The notes under the pieces were generated by a model. It searched no databases. It saw only the letters and a program-made list of their open reading frames with translations, and had not been told where the DNA came from. Made by a program: the position numbers and the translations under genes. From the NCBI RefSeq assembly GCF_013033355.1, contig NZ_WQDY01000001.1, positions 186,001 to 250,000 of the forward strand: 64,000 nt of DNA. The letters run 5' to 3'. Source of the DNA: Ruegeria lacuscaerulensis. GTDB lineage: Bacteria > Pseudomonadota > Alphaproteobacteria > Rhodobacterales > Rhodobacteraceae. This document shows positions 35,007 to 44,249 of this stretch, piece by piece (position 1 is the stretch's first letter; each line of letters begins with the position of its first letter).

Positions 35007-35981
35007 ATGCAAAAACCTGTTCAATGGGGTGTACTGGGCGCCGCGAATTTCGCGCGTCGGTTCATGGCACCGGCCATTCATGCAGCGGACGGGGCGCGGT
35101 TTGCCGGATTGGCGACGTCCAGCCCGGAAAAGGCCGAACCTTTTCAGGCGTTTTGCCCGGACCTGACCGTTTACGACAGTTATGATGCGATGCTGGCTGA
35201 TCCGCAGATCGAGGCGGTTTATATTCCATTGCCGAACCACATGCATGTAGATTGGTCTTTGAAGGCGCTGGACGCTGGCAAACATGTGTTGTGCGAAAAA
35301 CCGATGACCATGCAGGCACATGAGTTTGACGCCTTGATTGCTAAACGGGATGAAACCGGGTTGCTGGCGGCCGAGGCTTATATGATCGTGCATCATCCAC
35401 AGTGGCAGTTCGCGCGCAAGCTGATCGCAGATGGCGCGATTGGTAAGCTCGTGCATGTGACGGGGGCGTTCAGTTTTGACAATCGTGCAGAAACCGAAAA
35501 CATCCGCAATCGTGCGGAAACCGGTGGCGGAGGGCTGCGCGACATTGGTGTCTATGTGATTGGCAGCGCACGGTTCGCTACCGGGCAGGAACCGGCGTCG
35601 GTGCAATCTGCAATCCGGTGGGAGAACGGTATTGATGCCTTCACCGAAATTCGTGCTCAGTTCCCTGATTTTACATATTCCAGTTACGTTTCGATCCGTA
35701 TGCATCCCCATCAAGAGATGGTCTTTCACGGCGAGGGCGGCGTTATTCGCTTGACGGCACCGTTCAACGCGCGGGTCTTTGGCGAAGCACGCGTCGAACT
35801 GCATCGTCCGGGGCTTGAGGTTCAGGTCACACGGTTCCCCGGCGACGATCACTATAAACTGCAGGTCGAGGCATTCTGTCGTTCAGCGCGTGAAGGGGCG
35901 GATTATCCTTGCTCACTTGAGTTTTCACGAGGGACGCAAGAGGTGATTGACCGCGTGTTCGAAGGTGCAGTGCCGCTCTGA
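35007..35981 (+). CDS. Gfo/Idh/MocA-family oxidoreductase
   Basis: This 324-residue NAD(P)-dependent dehydrogenase has a Rossmann domain (QWGVLGAANFARRFMAPAI, LATSSPEKAEPF), the nucleotide-side VYIPLPNHMHVDWSLKAL and the family lysine in LCEKPMTMQAHEFDAL (EKP motif), then a C-terminal alpha/beta domain with RAETGGGGLRDIGVYVIG. Members oxidise or reduce sugars, inositols and trans-dihydrodiols. The start at 35007 follows GGGAGGG. It stands alone, so its substrate is unknown. Confidence 0.9.
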   Translation: MQKPVQWGVLGAANFARRFMAPAIHAADGARFAGLATSSPEKAEPFQAFCPDLTVYDSYDAMLADPQIEAVYIPLPNHMHVDWSLKALDAGKHVLCEKPMTMQAHEFDALIAKRDETGLLAAEAYMIVHHPQWQFARKLIADGAIGKLVHVTGAFSFDNRAETENIRNRAETGGGGLRDIGVYVIGSARFATGQEPASVQSAIRWENGIDAFTEIRAQFPDFTYSSYVSIRMHPHQEMVFHGEGGVIRLTAPFNARVFGEARVELHRPGLEVQVTRFPGDDHYKLQVEAFCRSAREGADYPCSLEFSRGTQEVIDRVFEGAVPL

Positions 35982-36011
35982 CTTGCCACACATGGGCCCC
36001 GTGACTTAATC

Positions 36012-36039
36012 TGGTCGCCACCCAAACAGGAGGCGACCA
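36012..36039 (+). promoter_or_regulatory. Hairpin covering the ribosome binding site of the zinc-finger gene
   Basis: TGGTCGCC (36012-36019) and GGCGACCA (36032-36039) form a perfect eight-base stem that ends at the base before the ATG at 36040. The Shine-Dalgarno AGGAGG (36028-36033) lies in the loop and the start of the second arm, so folding would hinder ribosome access. Confidence 0.6.
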
Positions 36040-36309
36040 ATGGCTGGCGGCTGGGCGCGTGACGGCGCGGTGAGTGAACAGATCGAGGCGTCGATATCCG
36101 ACGAACTGGCCCGGATGCAGGCGCAAAAGCGCCCTCAGGGCGAAAGCCTGACCCATTGCGCAGAATGCGAAGAGCCGATCCCCGAGAAACGCAGACTTGC
36201 CTTGCCGGGGGTGAAACTCTGTCTGGATTGCCAGCAGGATAGGGACGGTGCGTTTAAAGCGCGGTCCGGGATCAATCGGCGCGGGTCCAAGGACAGTCAG
36301 TTGAAATAG
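36040..36309 (+). CDS. DksA/TraR-type C4 zinc-finger protein
   Basis: This 89-residue protein carries a four-Cys zinc finger, HCAECEEPIPEKRR followed by GVKLCLDCQQDRDG, as in TraR and YbiI-like short DksA relatives. A short helical N-terminal part (EQIEASISDELARMQAQ) would be the coiled-coil remnant that enters the RNA polymerase secondary channel in DksA. Whether it acts on RNA polymerase is not known. AGGAGG lies six bases before the ATG but within a hairpin. The stop is 3 bases before the next gene, so the two are co-expressed. Confidence 0.85.
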   Translation: MAGGWARDGAVSEQIEASISDELARMQAQKRPQGESLTHCAECEEPIPEKRRLALPGVKLCLDCQQDRDGAFKARSGINRRGSKDSQLK

Positions 36310-36312
36310 TCC

Positions 36313-37200
36313 ATGCCTGAGCCCATGCCAAAACAGCCCCTGTTGCAGAATGGATTGGTTCTTGGGTTCCTGGCTGCGTTCTTGTGGGGTACGCATAGCG
36401 TCATCGTGCGCTATCTGACCAGCGATCTGGGCGGGTTGCAAATCGCGGTCTCGCGCCTGTTCATCGCGGCGTTGGCGATCTGTTGCATGTTGCGTCTGAT
36501 GCGGGTTTCCGTCTCGATCCGGTTGAGTGACTGGAATTTCCGTCTGGCCGTATTGTCGACCGTTGTGAACTATATCCTGTTCCACATCGGGCTTGAACAT
36601 ACCGGCGCGGCCAATGCGATGGTTTTGGAGAACACAGCGCCCTTTTTCGTGCTGGTTTTCCTTTATTTCTTTGCGGATACACCGGTCACGCGAACCGATG
36701 TTCTGGCCACAGTTTTGGCAATTCTGGGCGTTTTTCTGACCGTTTTCCGGGACTTTCAAGGAGGTGGAGAGCCCTTATTCGGGGATCTTCTTGAAATCGG
36801 TGCCGGGCTAAGCTGGGCGGTCTTCCTGATCTCAAGCAGTCGAGCGATGCGCAATTCGAAATCGACCGGCGAGCGGCTGAACTTCTTGTTCGGCATCTTC
36901 TTGTGTTCTGGGGTTCTTCTGCTGCCGCTTGCCGCGTTTTCGATGCAGGTTCCAACGGTGAATGACGTCGTGTTCCTGATCCTGCTGGGCGTGCTGCCGA
37001 CCGCCTGCGCCTATTACCTGTGGTACGAGGCTGCTGCGCGGGTTTCGACCTTGACCGCAACCTTGATGTTTGCGGCCTCGGTCGTGTTCACCTTTATCAA
37101 TTCGGCACTGTTTCTGGGGGCCGCAATCACGCCGATTGCGGCCCTTGGGGGTGTGCTGATCGTGCTGGCCGTGTTTCTGACCACCAAAAACCAGAAATGA
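36313..37200 (+). CDS. DMT-family (EamA) transporter
   Basis: This 295-residue membrane protein has ten predicted helices in two EamA repeats: GLVLGFLAAFLWGTHSVIVR opens the first, and AGLSWAVFLISSSRAM opens the second. GVLPTACAYYLWYEAAARVS near residue 230 is typical of the family. The substrate is unknown. It follows the zinc-finger gene after 3 bases and is convergent with pepF, whose stop codon directly adjoins its own. Confidence 0.88.
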   Translation: MPEPMPKQPLLQNGLVLGFLAAFLWGTHSVIVRYLTSDLGGLQIAVSRLFIAALAICCMLRLMRVSVSIRLSDWNFRLAVLSTVVNYILFHIGLEHTGAANAMVLENTAPFFVLVFLYFFADTPVTRTDVLATVLAILGVFLTVFRDFQGGGEPLFGDLLEIGAGLSWAVFLISSSRAMRNSKSTGERLNFLFGIFLCSGVLLLPLAAFSMQVPTVNDVVFLILLGVLPTACAYYLWYEAAARVSTLTATLMFAASVVFTFINSALFLGAAITPIAALGGVLIVLAVFLTTKNQK

Positions 37201-39021
37201 TCAGCCCTCCATCGCTTCCAATTCGTCGATAAAGCCCGAGATCATCGACAGGCCCTTATCCCAGAACTTGGGATCGCTCGCGTCCAACCCGAACGGGGCC
37301 AGCAGTTCCTTGTGGTGCATCGAACCACCGGCGCGCAGCATGTCGAAATACTTGTCCTCGAACCCATCGGACCCGCTTGCGTAGACGGAATAGAGGGCGT
37401 TCACCAAGCCATCGCCGAACGCGTAGGCGTAGACGTAGAAGGGCGAGTGGACGAAGTGTGGGATATAGGCCCAGAAGGTCTCGTACCCGTCCATGAATTC
37501 GAACGCGGGGCCAAGGCTTTCGGCCTGAACGCTCATCCACAGGGAGTTGATGTCGTCGGGCGTTAACTCACCTTCGCGGCGGGCGGCGTGGAGTTTGCAT
37601 TCGAAATCATAGAACGCAATCTGGCGGACGACCGTGTTGATCATGTCCTCGACCTTGCCCGCCAATAGCACTTTGCGCTGTTCGGGGGTTTCGGCCTGAT
37701 CCAGCATCTTGCGGAAGGTCAACATCTCACCAAAGACCGAGGCCGTTTCGGCCAGTGTCAGCGGGGTAGAGGACAGCATCTCGCCCTGACCGGCGGCCAG
37801 TACTTGGTGGACACCATGACCCAGCTCGTGCGCCAGGGTCATCACGTCGCGCGGTTTGCCCAGATAGTTGAGCATCACGTAGGGGTGCACGTCGGTGACG
37901 GTCGGGTGGGCAAATGCACCCGGTGCCTTGCCCGGCTTCACCGCGGCATCAATCCAGCCTTTGCTGAAGAAGGGGGCGGCGATATCGCCCATGCGCGGGT
38001 CAAACGCGTTATAGGCATCCATTACGGTCTTTTCGGCCTCGTCCCAACCGACGATGCGTGTGTCTTCCATCGGCAAGGGCGCGTTGCGGTCCCAGACCTG
38101 CATCACGTCCAGCCCCAGCCATTTGCGCTTGAGCTCGTAGTAGCGGTGACTCAGTTTAGGATAGGCGGCGACGACGGCTTCGCGCAGAGCCTCAACCACT
38201 TCGGGTTCCACGTCGTTTGACAGGTGGCGACCGGTTTGAGCGGTTGGCATATTGCGCCAGCGGTCTACGATTTCTTTCTCTTTGGCCTGTGTGTTGTGAA
38301 CACGGGCAAAGGTTTTGACGTTGTCCTGAAACACCCGCGCCAATTCCCGAGCAGCGGTTTCGCGTTTGCTCCGGTCCTGCTCGGTCAGCAGGTTCAGGGT
38401 GCCTTCGATGTTCAGCTCTTCGCCTTCGATGTCAAAGGTCAGGCCGGCGATGGTTTCGTCAAACAGACGTTCCCATGCATCGCCGACAACACCCAGATCG
38501 TGCAGGAACTTCTCCAACTCATCAGAAAGTTGATAGGGCTTCATCGCGCGGATGCGGCGGAATACGGGTTCATACCGTCCCAGATCCGCATTGGCGTCGA
38601 ACCGGGCTTTCAGCGCATCATCGTCGATACGATTGATCTCAAGCGTGAAGAACACCAGCGGCGTTGTGAAGATGGTAATCTTTTCCTGCATATCCGACAG
38701 GAACTTGGCGCGGTCCGCATCGGTGGTCAGCTGGTAGTACCGCAGACCGGCGAAGGACATGATCCGCCCGGCAATGGCGTTGATCTTTTCGTTACGCAGG
38801 ACGCATTGCAGAAGGCCATCGGCATCCAGATCGGCCAGCTTGCCCTCGTAGTCTGCGGCAAAGGACGCACATTCGCCTTCCAGCCAGTCCAGATCGCGCG
38901 GCAGTTCCGGCGCCTCTTCCGAGCTGTACAGGTCCGTCAGGTCCCATTCCGGTAGGTTGCCAAGATTGTCGGACCCGCCGACTGCGTTTGCGTCACGGAA
39001 GGGAAAGGGAAGGTCGCGCAT
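37201..39021 (-). CDS. pepF: Oligoendopeptidase F (M3 metallopeptidase)
   Basis: This 606-residue cytoplasmic zinc peptidase cleaves short oligopeptides. The zinc motif is TLAHELGHGVHQVLA (HExxH) near residue 405, with the third ligand in TPLTLAETASVFGEMLTF, and the substrate-binding HFVHSPFYVYAYAFGDGLVN. The N-terminal half is the helical PepF domain (WDLTDLYSSEEAPELPRDLD). Length and motifs match the PepF/M3B clade. AGGTGATCC precedes the ATG at 39021. It appears to be transcribed alone. Confidence 0.94.
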   Translation of the reverse strand: MRDLPFPFRDANAVGGSDNLGNLPEWDLTDLYSSEEAPELPRDLDWLEGECASFAADYEGKLADLDADGLLQCVLRNEKINAIAGRIMSFAGLRYYQLTTDADRAKFLSDMQEKITIFTTPLVFFTLEINRIDDDALKARFDANADLGRYEPVFRRIRAMKPYQLSDELEKFLHDLGVVGDAWERLFDETIAGLTFDIEGEELNIEGTLNLLTEQDRSKRETAARELARVFQDNVKTFARVHNTQAKEKEIVDRWRNMPTAQTGRHLSNDVEPEVVEALREAVVAAYPKLSHRYYELKRKWLGLDVMQVWDRNAPLPMEDTRIVGWDEAEKTVMDAYNAFDPRMGDIAAPFFSKGWIDAAVKPGKAPGAFAHPTVTDVHPYVMLNYLGKPRDVMTLAHELGHGVHQVLAAGQGEMLSSTPLTLAETASVFGEMLTFRKMLDQAETPEQRKVLLAGKVEDMINTVVRQIAFYDFECKLHAARREGELTPDDINSLWMSVQAESLGPAFEFMDGYETFWAYIPHFVHSPFYVYAYAFGDGLVNALYSVYASGSDGFEDKYFDMLRAGGSMHHKELLAPFGLDASDPKFWDKGLSMISGFIDELEAMEG

Positions 39022-39088
39022 GGATCACCTCGAAATAACAGCTTTCGCCAACATCTAGGCGTGCCGGGCAGGGATCACAAGCGGGGTG

Positions 39089-40054
39089 TTAGTCAGACAG
39101 GGCAGGTTCACGTTCGGCAGCCATGAAATGCGCCGCCAACTGGTCGAAAACGGGGCCGCGGACCTCAGGCGCTTCCATCAAAACCTCGTGTTCGCCGTCG
39201 GGGATTTCCACCAGCGTGCCGCTGGGCCAGTTGGCCATACGGGCGCGGATCGCCTTGCGGTCGACGATCTGTTCATGGGTTCCAAGGAAAGTCAGGCACG
39301 GAATGGTGGGGGCAGTTTGCTCCATCAACCAAGCGCATTCGTCCAGCGCCTCGCGCAGCCAGATTGTTGAGGGTGCGCCTAGCACCAACTCGGGATGGAC
39401 GTTGAGCTGATCCTGCATCATCTGATACATCGCTGGATCACGCGTTAGCACGTTGCCTTCAAACGGTTGCGACAGGACGTAGCTTTCCAAAGATGTCGTG
39501 GGCGGGGTTTTCTCACCCAGCCCGAACCGAGGGCCCCAATAGGCGGTCAACCTGCTCAGCGGTTTCATCAATGGGGTGAAGAATATTCCCCACATGGGCC
39601 CGGTAAACGCGCAGGTGGCAAAATTGTCAGTTTCAAGTACAGCCCGCAGGCCAATGGCACCGCCCATCGAGTGACCGATGACGTGCCACGGTTTGGGTAG
39701 GTCCAGCTCTGTGGCCAGCGCAAAAGCGGCCTGAGCATCCATCTGATAATCCGGTATCGTATCGACATGTCCGACACGCGGGTCGTCCAGAGGGCGATCG
39801 GCCAGCCCCTGACCACGCCAGTCGATCGCCAGAAATGCAAATCCACGCCCGACAAACTCAGTCGCGGCATTGCCGTACTTCTCAATATATTCTGTACGGC
39901 CAGGAAACATGAACACTGTCCCGACCGCATCACCCTGTGGCAGCCAGTGAGCCACTCGGATGCGAACCCCGTCAGAGGTCGTCAGCCAATGGGCCTGTCC
40001 ACCGGCGGGTGCGCCGGCCACGTCTTCGAACAAAGGGGCCGACGACATTTCCAT
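39089..40054 (-). CDS. Alpha/beta hydrolase, lysophospholipase-like
   Basis: This 321-residue serine hydrolase has the nucleophile elbow WHVIGHSMGGAIGLRAVLE near residue 125, an oxyanion-type MFPGRTEYIEKYG loop, FAFLAIDWRGQGLADRPLD, and C-terminal acid and His blocks CLTFLGTHEQIVDRKAI and EIPDGEHEVLMEAPE. This resembles the PldB/monoglyceride lipase group. Its ATG overlaps the SCP2 stop by one base (TGATG), indicating coupled translation, so the substrate may be a lipid carried by that protein. No signal peptide is seen. Confidence 0.9.
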   Translation of the reverse strand: MEMSSAPLFEDVAGAPAGGQAHWLTTSDGVRIRVAHWLPQGDAVGTVFMFPGRTEYIEKYGNAATEFVGRGFAFLAIDWRGQGLADRPLDDPRVGHVDTIPDYQMDAQAAFALATELDLPKPWHVIGHSMGGAIGLRAVLETDNFATCAFTGPMWGIFFTPLMKPLSRLTAYWGPRFGLGEKTPPTTSLESYVLSQPFEGNVLTRDPAMYQMMQDQLNVHPELVLGAPSTIWLREALDECAWLMEQTAPTIPCLTFLGTHEQIVDRKAIRARMANWPSGTLVEIPDGEHEVLMEAPEVRGPVFDQLAAHFMAAEREPALSD

Positions 40055-40344
40055 CAGGCCAGCGCCGATGCCAGTTGCATGGCGACACCCATGTCACCAT
40101 CGACGGTCAGCTTGCCGGACATGAAAGCACCGGTCGGGTTCAGCTCACCGCTCAGGATTTGTTCGAACGTGTCGACATCCGCGTTCATGGTGACGTCAGC
40201 TTCTTCGTCGCTGACACGCGCGCCGCTGCCGTCCAGAACAATCGAACCCACACCTTCAATGGCGAACTTGGCGGATGCGCCAAAGCCGCTGTCGGCCAGT
40301 TTTTCGTTCAGCGCCGCTGCGGCTTTTTCCAGAGTGTCGCTCAT
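40054..40344 (-). CDS. SCP2 sterol-binding-domain protein
   Basis: This 96-residue single-domain protein of the sterol carrier protein 2 family has LEKAAAALNEKLADSGFGAS, AKFAIEGVGSIVLDGSGARV, ADVTMNADVDTFEQILSGEL and PTGAFMSGKLTVDGDMGVAM. The fold forms a tunnel for fatty acyl or sterol-like ligands. GAGGAG precedes the ATG at 40344. The overlap of its stop with the downstream hydrolase start suggests they act together on lipids. Confidence 0.92.
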   Translation of the reverse strand: MSDTLEKAAAALNEKLADSGFGASAKFAIEGVGSIVLDGSGARVSDEEADVTMNADVDTFEQILSGELNPTGAFMSGKLTVDGDMGVAMQLASALA

Positions 40345-40414
40345 GGTTCTCCTCACTTTGATTTGAGCACAGGGAATGGACATCCTCCTGCGCTACGCTA
40401 CACTGACCGTTGTT

Positions 40415-40984
40415 ATGAGCATTGCAAGCACCAATCTCAAAGGTATCGTCGCGGCAACCGCGCTGCTAGTCACGTTTTCCATCCCTTGTCTTGCACAGCA
40501 GGCAGATTCACGGGATGAAGCCGAGCTATTGCAGCAACTGGCGCAATCAACACCCGATCAAGCGATTGGCATTGATCGTCAACTCAAGTCTCTGTGGTCG
40601 CTGTCGGGTTCAGCCTCGGCTGATCTTTTGCTGGAACGGGGACGTGAGGCGCTGGATGACGGTGATACAAAGGCGGCTATCGAACATCTGACGGCGCTGA
40701 CCGATCATGCGCCTGACTTTGCAGAAGGGTGGCACGTACGCGCGTCGGCATTTTTCGGGGTTGAACGGTTTGGCTTGGCCGCCGCTGATCTGGAATATGC
40801 GCTGACACTTAACCCGAACCATTACGAAGCGATCTACGGTCTTGGCCTGATCTTTGAGATTGTTGGCCAACCGGACAAAGCGCTGGCTGTCTACGAGCGT
40901 GCATTGGCTATACATCCCCATCATGAAGAAGTAACCAATGCGGTGAACCGACTGAAGCCTCAGGTCGAGGGCTCGTCCCTCTAA
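40415..40984 (+). CDS. Exported TPR-repeat protein
   Basis: This 189-residue protein has an N-terminal signal peptide (GIVAATALLVTFSIPCLAQQ) and three tetratricopeptide repeats near residues 75-185 (ADLLLERGREALDDGDTKAA, WHVRASAFFGVERFGLAAAD, YGLGLIFEIVGQPDKALAVY). It is probably a periplasmic adaptor. The frame is open from 40376; I chose 40415 because it starts a compact signal peptide, but the ribosome sites are weak for both. The helicase gene follows after 16 bases, probably by chance of packing. Confidence 0.78.
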   Translation: MSIASTNLKGIVAATALLVTFSIPCLAQQADSRDEAELLQQLAQSTPDQAIGIDRQLKSLWSLSGSASADLLLERGREALDDGDTKAAIEHLTALTDHAPDFAEGWHVRASAFFGVERFGLAAADLEYALTLNPNHYEAIYGLGLIFEIVGQPDKALAVYERALAIHPHHEEVTNAVNRLKPQVEGSSL

Positions 40985-41000
40985 GGGGCAGGGGGCAAGA

Positions 41001-43811
41001 GTGAGCGGGTCATCCCGAATCGTGGCCGTACTGGGCCCAACCAATACAGGCAAAACTCATTACGCGATCGAGCGGATGCTGGGCCACCGGACAGGTGTTA
41101 TCGGCCTGCCGCTGCGTCTGCTGGCGCGCGAGGTTTATGACAAGATCGTCGCCATTCGCGGGCCGTCCGTCGTGGCGCTTGTTACGGGCGAAGAACGGAT
41201 CGTGCCGCCGCGCACCCAATACTGGGTCTGCACGGTCGAGGCGATGCCCGAAGGCATGGGTGCCGATTTCGTGGCAATCGACGAAATCCAGCTCTGTACC
41301 GACCCCGAGCGCGGCCATGTTTTCACCGACCGTCTGCTGCGGTCTCGCGGTACAAGCGAGACGCTGTTCCTAGGCTCGGACACCATGCGTGGTCCCATAT
41401 CAGCGCTGGTGCCCGAGGCACAGTTTGTGCGGCGCGAACGGATGTCTCAACTGGTCTATGCCGGGTCGAAAAAGATCAGCCGGATGCCTCCACGCAGCGC
41501 CATCGTCGGGTTCTCGGTTGATAACGTCTATGCCATCGCCGAACTGCTGCGTCGTCAAAAGGGCGGGGCGGCCGTGGTCATGGGGGCACTCAGCCCGCGC
41601 ACGCGGAATGCGCAGGTGGATCTCTATCAGAATGGCGAGGTGGATTATCTGGTCGCCACCGACGCCATCGGTATGGGCTTGAATCTGGACGTGAATCACG
41701 TGGCGTTTTCTTCGCTGACCAAGTTTGACGGTCGGCGGATGCGGCCCTTGGCCCCAAACGAACTGGCCCAGATCGCGGGCCGGGCCGGGCGTGGGATGTC
41801 GGATGGCACGTTTGGCGTCACGGGCGAGGCCCCGCCGTTGGACGAAGGCACAGCACAAGCGATCATGGACAGCCGCTTCACGCCGATGAAAAAGCTGAAC
41901 TGGCGGAATGCTGCCTTGCGGTTCGGATCCATCGAGGCGCTGATCGACTCGCTAGAAGTCAGTCCCGACAACGAAAACCTGCTCAAAGCACGGCCCGCCG
42001 ACGATCTGAACGTGCTGAAATCGCTGTCACAAGTGACTGAGGTCATGGCCCGCGCCAGCGATCCTCAATCCGTGCGCTTGCTGTGGGATGTGTGCCGAAT
42101 CCCCGATTTTCGCGGCATCAGCCATTCGGAACATGCCAGCCTGCTCGAGGTGATCTACGGGCATCTGCACGAACGCCAGTCGATCCCCGATGACTTTATG
42201 GCGCGGCAAATCCGCCGGATTGATCGGACGGACGGAGATATTGATGCGCTCTCCAAACGGCTAGCATATATTCGCACCTGGACATATGTTGCGCAACGAA
42301 ACGGATGGGTGCGTGACGAATCCCATTGGCGTGAGGAAACGCGCACTGTAGAAGACAGGCTGTCAGATGCATTACATGACCGTCTGACCCAACGATTTGT
42401 GGACCGGCGCACATCCGTTTTGCTGCGGCGGCTCAAACAGAAGGAGGCCCTTTTGGCCGAAGTAAATGACAAGGGTGAAGTGACCGTCGAAGGCGAATTC
42501 GTCGGTCGTTTGGAAGGGTTCCGGTTTAGCCCGGACAAGGCTGCGCAGGGGACCGAGGCGAAAGCTTTGAAATCGGCGTCCTTGCAGGCCCTCGCGCCGC
42601 AATTCCATCTGCGCGCCGATCGCTTTTACAACGCGCCCGATACCGAAATTGATTTCACCGAACAAGGTGGCCTTATGTGGGGCGAATATGCCGTCGGCAA
42701 GCTGGTTGCCGGGGCAGAACCGCTCAAGCCCATGGTCGAGGTCTTCGTGGATGAAGCCGCAGGCCCCGACGTCGAACAAAAAGTGCAGCGCCGCTTGCAG
42801 CACTTCATCGACCGCAAGGTGGCCGCGCTGTTTGAACCGCTGCTGAACTTGTCACGGGACGAGGAGCTGAGCGGTCTGGCCAAGGGCTTCGCCTTCCGCA
42901 TGGTCGAGGCATTGGGCATTCTGCCTCGCGCGCAGGTCGCGCAAGACGTGAAGGATCTGGATCAGGACGCCCGCGGCGCGCTGCGCAAGCACGGTATCCG
43001 GTTTGGCCAGTTCACCATCTTCATGCCGCTGCTGTTGAAACCTGCGCCGACGCGCCTTCGTCTTGTTTTGTGGGCGCTTGCGGGTGGCTTGCAGGAATTT
43101 CCCGAAGCGCCACCTCCGGGCCTGGTCACCGTGCCCGTCGCCAAGGACGCGCCGCGGGGCTATGACACAATGTGCGGTTACCGCGATGCCGGTGAGCGTT
43201 CGATCCGTATCGATATGCTGGAACGTCTGGCCGACATGCTGCGGTCTGAGGACAGCCGTGGTGGGTTCGAAGCCAAGCCCGACATGCTCTCGATCACCGG
43301 TATGACGCTCGAGCAATTCGCCGACCTGATGCAAGGCTTGGGTTACAAGGCCGAGCGTGGCGAGCGTCAAAAGGTCAAAGCCGCTCCTGCTGAACAACCT
43401 GCGGCAGAAGCGTCCGAGCAACCTGTGATTGAGGAAACCTCGGCCGACGCAGGTGCGACGGATGAGGCCGCCGCACCCGCCGAGGCGCCAGCCGAGGCCA
43501 CCGAAAGCACCGAGGCGGCAGCCAAGGCTCCGGTCGCAGGACCCGCAACTGATGAGCCCGAGGTTGAGGTGTTCTACACCTTCACATGGGGCCGCCAGCG
43601 CCAGCAAAACCGCGGTCCGCGCCGCGAACAGGGGCAGGGCAAGGGCAAGCCGCGTGGCAAACCTCTGGACAACCGCCGCCCGCAGGGCAAAAAGGGTGGC
43701 AAGCCGCAAGGCGCGAAATCCTTCTCGGCCCGTCCGCCCAAGAAAGAGAAAGCCATTGATCCCGACAACCCCTTCGCCGCTGCGTTGATGGGTCTGAAGG
43801 ACGGCAACTAA
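41001..43811 (+). CDS. SUV3-like RNA helicase
   Basis: This 936-residue superfamily 2 helicase has motif I LGPTNTGKTHYAIER near residue 11, motif II DEIQLCTD near residue 93, ALSPRTRNAQVDLYQNGEVD with VATDAIGMGLNLDV, and motif VI QIAGRAGRGMSDG. The GPTNTGKT plus DEIQ pair is the signature of SUV3, the mitochondrial degradosome helicase whose relatives occur in alphaproteobacteria. The tail from about residue 790 is an Ala/Glu/Pro-rich stretch followed by a basic Arg/Lys/Gly/Gln region, likely unstructured and RNA-binding. The start is GTG, with a GGGGGC-rich ribosome site. The S4 gene follows after 6 bases. A role in RNA decay or ribosome work is inference. Confidence 0.9.
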   Translation: MSGSSRIVAVLGPTNTGKTHYAIERMLGHRTGVIGLPLRLLAREVYDKIVAIRGPSVVALVTGEERIVPPRTQYWVCTVEAMPEGMGADFVAIDEIQLCTDPERGHVFTDRLLRSRGTSETLFLGSDTMRGPISALVPEAQFVRRERMSQLVYAGSKKISRMPPRSAIVGFSVDNVYAIAELLRRQKGGAAVVMGALSPRTRNAQVDLYQNGEVDYLVATDAIGMGLNLDVNHVAFSSLTKFDGRRMRPLAPNELAQIAGRAGRGMSDGTFGVTGEAPPLDEGTAQAIMDSRFTPMKKLNWRNAALRFGSIEALIDSLEVSPDNENLLKARPADDLNVLKSLSQVTEVMARASDPQSVRLLWDVCRIPDFRGISHSEHASLLEVIYGHLHERQSIPDDFMARQIRRIDRTDGDIDALSKRLAYIRTWTYVAQRNGWVRDESHWREETRTVEDRLSDALHDRLTQRFVDRRTSVLLRRLKQKEALLAEVNDKGEVTVEGEFVGRLEGFRFSPDKAAQGTEAKALKSASLQALAPQFHLRADRFYNAPDTEIDFTEQGGLMWGEYAVGKLVAGAEPLKPMVEVFVDEAAGPDVEQKVQRRLQHFIDRKVAALFEPLLNLSRDEELSGLAKGFAFRMVEALGILPRAQVAQDVKDLDQDARGALRKHGIRFGQFTIFMPLLLKPAPTRLRLVLWALAGGLQEFPEAPPPGLVTVPVAKDAPRGYDTMCGYRDAGERSIRIDMLERLADMLRSEDSRGGFEAKPDMLSITGMTLEQFADLMQGLGYKAERGERQKVKAAPAEQPAAEASEQPVIEETSADAGATDEAAAPAEAPAEATESTEAAAKAPVAGPATDEPEVEVFYTFTWGRQRQQNRGPRREQGQGKGKPRGKPLDNRRPQGKKGGKPQGAKSFSARPPKKEKAIDPDNPFAAALMGLKDGN

Positions 43812-43817
43812 ACGCGC

Positions 43818-44183
43818 ATGTCCGAGGCCAAGCTGCGGATCGACAAATGGCTGTGGCAGGCGCGGTTCTTCAAGACCCGCAGCCTGTCGGCCAAACAGGT
43901 CAGCGGCGGCCTTGTGCGCTTGAACGGCAACCGGGTGCTGAAACCGGCGACAGCCATCAGCCCCGGAGCCGTTCTGACCTTTCCGCAGGGCCGCATTGTG
44001 CGTGTTGTGCGGGTGGAAAAACTGGGTGACCGCCGCGGCCCGGCCCCCGAGGCACAAACGCTATATACGGATTTGACCGAAAAGCAGGACAAGCCGCCGC
44101 GAAATCCAAGCTTTGAAGGAAAAGGTCGTCCAACCAAGAAAGATCGGCGCGCGCTTGATCTTTCTCGCAATCTCGATAGCTGA
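43818..44183 (+). CDS. S4-domain RNA-binding protein (Hsp15-like)
   Basis: This 121-residue protein has an N-terminal S4 domain (LRIDKWLWQARFFKTRSLSA, VSGGLVRLNGNRVLKPATAI) and a basic tail. The layout is that of Hsp15/HslR, which binds stalled 50S subunits with peptidyl-tRNA. It begins 6 bases after the helicase stop, so the two are co-translated and may act in the same RNA or ribosome process. Confidence 0.9.
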   Translation: MSEAKLRIDKWLWQARFFKTRSLSAKQVSGGLVRLNGNRVLKPATAISPGAVLTFPQGRIVRVVRVEKLGDRRGPAPEAQTLYTDLTEKQDKPPRNPSFEGKGRPTKKDRRALDLSRNLDS

Positions 44184-44249
44184 TCCTATCTTGAAGCTGA
44201 CGCCATACTGATTTAGCTAGACGTCCAAAGCGCAAACGGGAATCCGAAC

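Noticed and set aside
42852-44057. A 401-codon frame opposite the end of the SUV3-like gene and the S4 gene
   Set aside because: It runs across two well-supported genes and has no motif.
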